From Candidatus Uhrbacteria bacterium (lineage in GTDB: Bacteria; Patescibacteriota; Patescibacteriia; UBA9934; GWF2-40-263), in the NCBI GenBank assembly GCA_003511125.1, contig DOJV01000014.1:1-9531 (forward strand): a stretch of DNA of 9,531 bases, read 5' to 3'. The first letter of the stretch is position 1. Each line of letters begins with the position of its first letter. The notes below the pieces were generated by a model. The model was not told where the DNA came from, searched no databases, and saw only the letters and a list, made by a program, of their open reading frames with translations. This document shows, one piece after another, positions 5,981 to 9,531 of the stretch. The position numbers were made by a program, and so were the translations under genes.

Positions 5981-6871
5981 TTAGTGATCCTTTTCGAACT
6001 GTCTAATGAGTTCGGAAAAAAGTTTGGTGAGTTCTTTTTGAACTTCTGGAGCTTTTGAACTTCTGATGATGACCGGCATGGCTGTAACACCAAGGTCTCG
6101 TCCGAAAATCGAAGCGCCGTTCAAAACTCGACGCAGTTTTTCGTCTCTTTCAAGTTCCGGGTCGGTGGCTTCGACGATCTTAAAACGGCAAGCTGTTTTT
6201 TCTTTGATGCTTTCAATTTGCAAATACAGAATTCGTCGGTTTTGCCAGACGACTAAGTAGTCGCCGGCATACAAAATGTCGTAGTGCAGTGGCACCTCAA
6301 AAACCACCACCGCTTGGCTAAACAGAATTGCTAAAACCCCGGCCGAGGTAGTCGCTCCGTTAAAATGAATCCTGCCGTCGATCGGGTTTACCAGAATTTC
6401 TTCCAGAGACAACTTCAGTTTTTCGGTATCTGACTTTGAAAGATTTAGAATCAATCTGGTCAGGAGTTGTTGCGACATGGCCGAATAGAAGGTCGAAATC
6501 TTGTAGAGTTCTTTGTTTCTTTGGAGCCGGTTTGTCCAGAAGACATCTTGGATTCCAAAAAGGCAGGCCACCAACAACACCAGAATCGAGATCGGCGATT
6601 CCAGTCCGGTTTCGTTTTTGATCCAGCCACTCGCGGTTTCTATGAACTCGCGGTGGTTTTCCTGGGTTCGTTCCGGCCATTTTGTTACCAGACCGATTCT
6701 TTCCGTTGGCGGGTACTCAATCAAATCGGCGGCAAATTGCCGACCGCGATCCACAAATTCTTCCAGTCTTTTCCAGGTTTCAATCGAAACAGGAATTTGT
6801 TTTTCCCGGTCAACTCTTTTTATCCGTGCTTCAGCGATAATCGTTAGCACCGATCTGTTTTGGTCGCTCAA
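5981..6871 (-). CDS. Unknown protein, nuclease-like fold with altered motif; paralogue of 7094-8014
   Basis: The product has 296 residues. The start is TTG: AAAGGAG (complement at 6878-6884) lies six bases upstream, which fixes it. I recognise no named family. Its sequence can be aligned by eye along most of its length with the neighbouring 306-residue protein: a helical N-terminal half with L-E-x5-G-x2-F-x3-L-I-x2-P (residues 36-54), a buried hydrophobic helix before FGIQD (105-109), SAM (130-132), then PLHYDILYAGDYLVV (194-208) and YLQIES (216-221), and finally GVTAMPV (261-267). The D204...QxE220 pattern sits where the paralogue has D...QxK, a PD-(D/E)XK-like active-site arrangement; here Lys is replaced by Glu220, so catalysis is doubtful. 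The hydrophobic stretch at 93-106 aligns with a helix in the paralogue and is probably not a membrane anchor. It has its own promoter and terminator, so it is monocistronic. Confidence 0.85.
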   Translation of the reverse strand: MSDQNRSVLTIIAEARIKRVDREKQIPVSIETWKRLEEFVDRGRQFAADLIEYPPTERIGLVTKWPERTQENHREFIETASGWIKNETGLESPISILVLLVACLFGIQDVFWTNRLQRNKELYKISTFYSAMSQQLLTRLILNLSKSDTEKLKLSLEEILVNPIDGRIHFNGATTSAGVLAILFSQAVVVFEVPLHYDILYAGDYLVVWQNRRILYLQIESIKEKTACRFKIVEATDPELERDEKLRRVLNGASIFGRDLGVTAMPVIIRSSKAPEVQKELTKLFSELIRQFEKDH

Positions 6872-6936
6872 AATTATCTCCTTTGCAAAGAACTGATATA
6901 AAGAGCTTAGTGATCAGGTTAGAAAAAGTCAACTGA

Positions 6937-6966
6937 ATTATAAAAATAAATATGCTTCGCTGTCCA
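6937..6966 (-). promoter_or_regulatory. Promoter of the 5981-6871 gene
   Basis: On the minus strand TGGACA (complement at 6961-6966; five of six matches) precedes a perfect TATAAT (complement at 6937-6942) with an 18-base spacer. The predicted start near 6930 gives a leader of about 58 bases that holds the strong Shine-Dalgarno site and a small dyad (6889-6919). The -35 directly abuts the 30-bp inverted repeat at 6967. Confidence 0.6.
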
Positions 6967-7050
6967 CACCTCTCCAAGGTCCTCTCCGAAGGAGAGAAAA
7001 CTCAAGTAGTCTTGTTATTCCTCTCCTTCGGAGAGGACTTTGGAGAGGTG
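6967..7050. repeat. 30-bp inverted repeat with self-folding arms
   Basis: The left arm 6967-6996 is the reverse complement of the right arm 7021-7050 with a single G-T wobble, around a 24-base loop. Each arm contains its own hairpin: CTCTCC-GAA-GGAGAG (6982-6996) and CTCTCC-TTC-GGAGAG (7021-7035). A rival fold is possible: TTGTTATTC and CTCTCC before or in the right arm pair with GGAGAG and GAATAACAA at its end. The motif resembles CCTCTCC-rich palindromic intergenic repeats seen in many bacteria (recalled, not searched). It lies between two paralogous genes and touches the promoter of the downstream one. Confidence 0.9.
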
Positions 7051-7073
7051 AATAACAAAATCAAATAAATCTG

Positions 7074-7102
7074 AATAAAAAAAGAGCGCGGGATTAGCGC
7101 GC
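7074..7102 (-). terminator. Terminator of the 7094-8014 gene, containing its stop codon
   Basis: On the minus strand GCGCG (complement at 7098-7102) pairs with CGCGC (complement at 7086-7090) around a seven-base loop, followed by TCTTTTTTTATT. The TAA stop of the gene (7094-7096) is inside the loop, so the last codons (Ala-Arg) form the left arm. Confidence 0.85.
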
Positions 7103-8014
7103 AGAGACGGCTTGCACTTCGATCGCGTCGGGCGACTGAAGCAGTGAGGGTTGGTGACGTTGGCTTCGCAGAAAAGTTCTGAAAGCTTCGGCCGTGCTGT
7201 AGCAATCCTCCACATTACCCAAGTTGTAGCCACCCATGCTGATCAGAGCCAGGACGGGCACAGTTGGTAGACCGGTGTGGCTCGCGAATTGTTCGGCGCC
7301 GAACCACAGGCGAGAGGCTACTTTTCCTGAAGGACGACCAGTCAGGTGGTAAAAAGTGGTTGGGTAGATCTTCGAGACTGCCTTGACCTGGATGTACCAG
7401 TACTCTCTGCCGGCCGAGGCAACCAAGTCGCCGCCTTGATTGACGTCGAAATAGAGCGGTGTTTGCCAGGTTTTGAAACCGTGTTGGTTCAGAAGGTGAG
7501 CCAGACGGGCTACGGCCAAGCCACTGCTGTAGGCCTGGGACCAAGGCTTGGCTCGGTGGAGTTCGATCATGGTGTCGAACAAGACGACGCGCTCTTCCCG
7601 GGTCAGGGTCATCAGCACTTGTGGAAAGAGACAGTGACGCATGGCTGAAAAGGTCAGCAGGTCGTCGATTGTGTAGCGGCTAAAGTGTCGCTTGCGCCGG
7701 CTGACCAGGCAGTCGCCGATTCCGGTTAGGAGCGCCAGTTTGATAATCAGAGCTGTCTTGGGCTCATAACTACCAAAAAGTTCGTCCATGATTTCTTCAA
7801 TCTCTTTTTGGATGGCCAGACTGCCGGACCGTCCGCGCTGCGAAATCCCGACCCCGTCGGACAACGGGTGTTTGATCAGCCCTTTGCCGAAAGAGTGTCC
7901 TATGGCCAGCGCCTGTTCCAAAAGATAAGCGGTATCCTCTGGGAGTGGATCTTTGCCCGGCGATACGGTCAACGGTACGAAGCCGTTTCTTTCCCAGTAT
8001 TTTGCATTCAGCAT
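7094..8014 (-). CDS. Unknown protein with D...QVK nuclease-like motif
   Basis: The product has 306 residues, MLNAKYWERNGFVPL onward. The frame is open to 8113, but ATG at 8012-8014 is preferred: GGAGGA (complement at 8018-8023) lies three bases upstream, and a TTGACA promoter lies inside the longer frame, making the 33 extra residues untranscribed. Features from this start: L-E-x5-G-x2-F-x3-L-I-x2-P near 32-50; LALLTGIGD (93-101); SAM (123-125); TPLYFDVNQGGDLVAS (185-200); IQVK (208-211); GLPTVPVLAL (248-257). The D196...Q209-x-K211 arrangement with a following hydrophobic strand resembles a PD-(D/E)XK nuclease core, known for DNA cleavage; this is inference from pattern. It is a distant paralogue of the 5981-6871 product. 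It is flanked by its own promoter and terminator. GC content looks higher than in the lamin-tail gene. No functional name can be given. Confidence 0.85.
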   Translation of the reverse strand: MLNAKYWERNGFVPLTVSPGKDPLPEDTAYLLEQALAIGHSFGKGLIKHPLSDGVGISQRGRSGSLAIQKEIEEIMDELFGSYEPKTALIIKLALLTGIGDCLVSRRKRHFSRYTIDDLLTFSAMRHCLFPQVLMTLTREERVVLFDTMIELHRAKPWSQAYSSGLAVARLAHLLNQHGFKTWQTPLYFDVNQGGDLVASAGREYWYIQVKAVSKIYPTTFYHLTGRPSGKVASRLWFGAEQFASHTGLPTVPVLALISMGGYNLGNVEDCYSTAEAFRTFLRSQRHQPSLLQSPDAIEVQAVSAR

Positions 8015-8045
8015 GGTTCCTCCAAAGCCAACACAAAGACCGGCT

Positions 8046-8074
8046 ATTTTTACTCTTTTTACCAAAAATGTCAA
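8046..8074 (-). promoter_or_regulatory. Promoter of the 7094-8014 gene
   Basis: On the minus strand a perfect TTGACA (complement at 8069-8074) is followed after 17 bases by AAAAAT (complement at 8046-8051; four of six). Transcription would begin near 8038, about 25 bases before the ATG at 8014, leaving room for the GGAGGA ribosome site. It is divergent from the tRNA-Leu(UAG) promoter, with six bases between the two -35 boxes. Confidence 0.6.
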
Positions 8075-8080
8075 GGAGGG

Positions 8081-8109
8081 TTGAAAACTTCGTCGGTTTA
8101 TAGTAATAT
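8081..8109 (+). promoter_or_regulatory. Promoter for tRNA-Leu(UAG)
   Basis: TTGAAA (8081-8086) and TAATAT (8104-8109) are 17 bases apart. The predicted start near 8116 is about 19 bases before the tRNA 5' end. The arrangement mirrors that of the tRNA-Leu(UAA)/tRNA-Gly pair, where two divergent promoters also share a small region. Confidence 0.5.
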
Positions 8110-8134
8110 CCACCCGTCCTTTAATGGATAAATT

Positions 8135-8219
8135 GGGCGAGTGGTGAAATTGGCATACACGTTAGCCTTAGGAGCTAATGGGGCAACCCGTGAGAGTTCG
8201 AGTCTCTCCTCGCCCACCA
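8135..8219 (+). tRNA. tRNA-Leu (anticodon UAG)
   Basis: The acceptor stem GGGCGAG/CTCGCCC, the anticodon stem TTAGC/GCTAA with loop CTTAGGA (anticodon TAG at 8169-8171), a variable arm GGGGCAACCCG, the T arm GAGAG-TTCGAGT-CTCTC, discriminator A and an encoded CCA (8217-8219) form a complete class II tRNA. It decodes CUN codons, chiefly CUA and CUG. Its acceptor and D arm closely resemble those of the tRNA-Leu(UAA) at 1206-1292. Confidence 0.97.
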
Positions 8220-8285
8220 AATTATCTGAATTATGGTCAGAATAATTCGTGTGATTTATACGAAGTGTTTCTTACGGAATTATTC
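8220..8285 (+). other. AT-rich region with competing hairpins after tRNA-Leu(UAG)
   Basis: AATTATCTGA (8220-8229) can pair with TCAGAATAATT (8237-8247; one bulge). The overlapping segment GAATAATTC (8240-8248) can instead pair with GAATTATTC (8277-8285). The first hairpin directly follows the tRNA but lacks a T-run, so it is at best a weak terminator. Mutually exclusive pairing could be an attenuator for the downstream hydrolase, but the AT-rich composition makes chance pairing likely. Confidence 0.35.
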
Positions 8286-8339
8286 AAAATCATTGTCTGT
8301 CAATAGTCACTTTAATCATATTTCAGACAAATAATTGTT

Positions 8340-8930
8340 ATGCGTGTTATTCTTCTTCACGGCTTTAATGCCACTCCGGAAATGAATTTTCATCCTTGGC
8401 TTAGACACGAACTCGAGGCCAAAGGTTTTAGTGTGACCGCACCAACTTTTGATTTGAAAGTCGGAGTTGAATTGGATTTTCCGGCACTTTTTGAGGAGAT
8501 GAAAAAACAGATCGGTTATTTAAAAAAAGATGATATTTTGCTTGGTCATTCGCTCGGTGCTTTGTTGTTGCTTCAGTATTTAGAAGCCGTCGAAATGGTG
8601 GAAACCCCGCGGGCCATGATTCTGGTGGCTGCGCCCTGGAAGGTTTCTCGGCCAGAATTGCGCTGGCTTTTTGTCGACGAACTTGATGCCGATGTTTTAA
8701 TGTGGAAGGCTCGAGAGTTTGTGGTCGTTCATTCCAAAGATGATAAAATGGTGCCGCTCGAGCACGGCAAAAAATTAGCCGAGTCGCTTAAGGCACGGTT
8801 TATAGAAACCGAAGTTGATGGTCACTACATGGGGACCGAATATCCAGTTCTACGAGATTTGATAATTAATCTTGCCAACACACCGATTGTTTACGAGCCG
8901 GGAATGGAATTGAAAAATGATTTTGAATAG
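8340..8930 (+). CDS. RBBP9/YdeN-type alpha/beta serine hydrolase
   Basis: The 196-residue product matches the usual size of the RBBP9/YdeN family of small cytoplasmic serine hydrolases, whose substrates are mostly unknown. It starts directly with the first strand and oxyanion motif MRVILLHGFNATP (HG at 7-8). The nucleophile elbow is GHSLG (69-73, Ser71). The acid is in HSKDDKMVP (131-139, Asp134 or Asp135), and the catalytic His is in DGHYM (His162). There is no signal peptide or membrane segment. All triad residues are present, so it should be active. The ATG lacks a Shine-Dalgarno motif, and no strong promoter is seen in the AT-rich 120 bases after the tRNA. A dyad TTGTCTG...CAGACAA (8293-8299 and 8324-8330) sits just before the start and could be an operator. 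No clear terminator follows. Confidence 0.93.
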   Translation: MRVILLHGFNATPEMNFHPWLRHELEAKGFSVTAPTFDLKVGVELDFPALFEEMKKQIGYLKKDDILLGHSLGALLLLQYLEAVEMVETPRAMILVAAPWKVSRPELRWLFVDELDADVLMWKAREFVVVHSKDDKMVPLEHGKKLAESLKARFIETEVDGHYMGTEYPVLRDLIINLANTPIVYEPGMELKNDFE

Positions 8931-8938
8931 ATAACCGA

Positions 8939-9077
8939 GTCATTTCGAACGTCACACAGGAATCTAAAAAAAGCTCTTCAGATTTTTTTATGGGCAAAGA
9001 CCAAATTCGAGTTAGATCCTTCCCGCCGTCGCTCGCGGCAAGCTGTGGCGGGCGCGGCACGTGGCGTTCAGGACGAC
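8939..9077. repeat. Decayed palindromic intergenic repeat
   Basis: GTCATTTCGAACG (8939-8951) and CGTTCAGGACGAC (9065-9077) form imperfect terminal inverted repeats, nine of 13 bases matching. They are followed inwards by AGGAATCT and AGATCCTT. The ends resemble the GTCATTCTGAACGAAG...-type palindromic elements dispersed in many bacterial genomes (recalled, not searched). Two stems lie inside: AATCT/AGATT followed by TTTTT (8961-8989), which could act as a weak terminator for the hydrolase, and CCCGCC/GGCGGG (9022-9052). No coding is evident. Confidence 0.5.
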
Positions 9078-9119
9078 CGGCAAGGAAAAAGAAATTTTCA
9101 CAAGAAAATCCGAAGAACT

Positions 9120-9155
9120 AAAAAAAATAAAAGAAGGGTCTATTCCTTCTTTTTT
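9120..9155 (-). terminator. Strong terminator at the end of the 9140-9475 frame
   Basis: AAAAGAAGG (9129-9137) and CCTTCTTTT (9145-9153) form nine perfect pairs around a seven-base loop. On the minus strand the tail is ATTTTTTTTAG. The TAG stop of the minus-strand frame (9140-9142) is in the loop. A short T tract also follows on the plus strand, so it may work both ways. Confidence 0.85.
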
Positions 9156-9475
9156 GTTTCAACTTTCATCCAGATTTTTAATCCTTTTTCGGTCCCATGT
9201 TTTCTCATCAGATCGAGTTTCTTTTTTACCGCCTGACGGACTTTCAAGAGTTTTTGTTTGTTGTTTATTGCTGGTAAATTAGCGGATATCGCCGCAATCT
9301 CGCGTTTTTTTATCCCCTCTTTATAATAGCGGGCAAACGAGGTGTCAAAATCTAGGAAAATTAAATTGATTCCCGCAATAAACCGCCGGCGAAGCCGGCA
9401 ACGGTTTCCATTTAAGACGAAGTCCTTGCTCGATTCCGATATGCCAAAAAACCAACAACCAACCAACCGATTCAA
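9140..9475 (-). CDS. Small Lys-rich protein, start uncertain
   Basis: The frame is 111 codons from the ATG at 9475, with no Shine-Dalgarno motif. Residues 1-40 (Cys, Trp and Arg rich) overlap a GCCGGC hairpin and look non-coding. From about residue 46 the sequence is coherent and basic: FARYYKEGIKKREIAAISAN, then repeated Lys pairs and a helical C-terminus ending in KKKE. A near-perfect promoter (9320-9348) lies inside the frame. If that promoter is the one used, the protein must start later, perhaps at TTG or ATG around 9220-9178, giving 50 residues or fewer, or the transcript may be a small RNA. The terminator overlapping the stop supports a real transcript. No function is recognised. Confidence 0.4.
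   Translation of the reverse strand: MNRLVGCWFFGISESSKDFVLNGNRCRLRRRFIAGINLIFLDFDTSFARYYKEGIKKREIAAISANLPAINNKQKLLKVRQAVKKKLDLMRKHGTEKGLKIWMKVETKKKE
9320..9348 (-). promoter_or_regulatory. Strong promoter inside the 9140-9475 frame
   Basis: On the minus strand a perfect TTGACA (complement at 9343-9348) and TATAAA (complement at 9320-9325; five of six) are separated by 17 bases. The transcript would start near 9313 and run about 190 bases to the terminator at 9120-9155. AGAGGGG follows the -10 but has no usual start codon at ribosome-site distance. Confidence 0.6.
9380..9407. repeat. C-GAA-G triloop hairpin with outer stem
   Basis: GCCGGC (9385-9390) and GCCGGC (9394-9399) pair around GAA. 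AAACC (9380-9384) and GGTTT (9403-9407) extend the stem past a three-base bulge. The closing C-GAA-G loop matches the type found at 9504-9522 and in the 6967-7050 repeat. Confidence 0.7.
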
Positions 9476-9503
9476 TGAGCGTAGCTCTTATCCAACCAAC
9501 AAG

Positions 9504-9522
9504 CCACCGACGAAGTCGGTGG
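9504..9522. repeat. C-GAA-G triloop hairpin at the right edge
   Basis: CCACCGAC (9504-9511) and GTCGGTGG (9515-9522) form eight perfect pairs around GAA. No T-run follows on either strand within view, so it is not a standard terminator. It is probably another dispersed palindrome. Confidence 0.7.
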
Positions 9523-9531
9523 TAGTTGACT

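Noticed and set aside
7094..8113. 339-codon version of the nuclease-like gene
   Set aside because: The promoter and ribosome site lie downstream of that start; the shorter 306-residue version fits both.

Overview
The window looks like a piece of a small-genome, uncultivated bacterium, most probably a Candidate Phyla Radiation (Patescibacteria) lineage. This is an inference from three things: an acidic, secreted, multi-lamin-tail-domain protein, several short orphan proteins, and very tight packing of terminators against genes. No single sequence here fixes the phylum. Three tRNA genes with encoded CCA and standard bacterial promoters show that it is bacterial.

Left part (1-1743). ruvB lies on the minus strand. 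Behind it, an ATG with a Shine-Dalgarno motif at the window edge suggests another minus-strand gene. Upstream are a terminator and two divergent tRNA genes, Leu(UAA) on minus and Gly(GCC) on plus, fired from overlapping divergent promoters. The Gly tRNA runs straight into a long terminator hairpin. It is followed by two 42-bp direct repeats and a 32-bp perfect palindrome that can stop transcription from both sides.

Middle part (1744-5980). A minus-strand cluster reads, in transcription order: a 1015-residue exported protein with three lamin-tail domains, an OB-fold-like region and a C-terminal anchor; two small related proteins of 77 and 76 residues; and a coiled-coil gene broken by one frameshift and one nonsense codon. 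In front of the cluster is a 148-bp imperfect inverted repeat that could fold into about 56 base pairs.

Right part (5981-9531). Two monocistronic minus-strand genes encode distant full-length paralogues of an unrecognised family with a nuclease-like D...QxK motif in one copy and a changed motif in the other. A 30-bp inverted repeat sits between them. A divergent promoter pair then serves the second paralogue and a tRNA-Leu(UAG). After it come an RBBP9/YdeN-type serine hydrolase on plus, a decayed palindromic intergenic repeat, and a small uncertain minus-strand reading frame that ends in a terminator.

The strongest candidates for something undescribed are the paralogous pair with its intervening inverted repeat, and the large folded element at 5700-5880. 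No function is proposed for either beyond what the motifs show.
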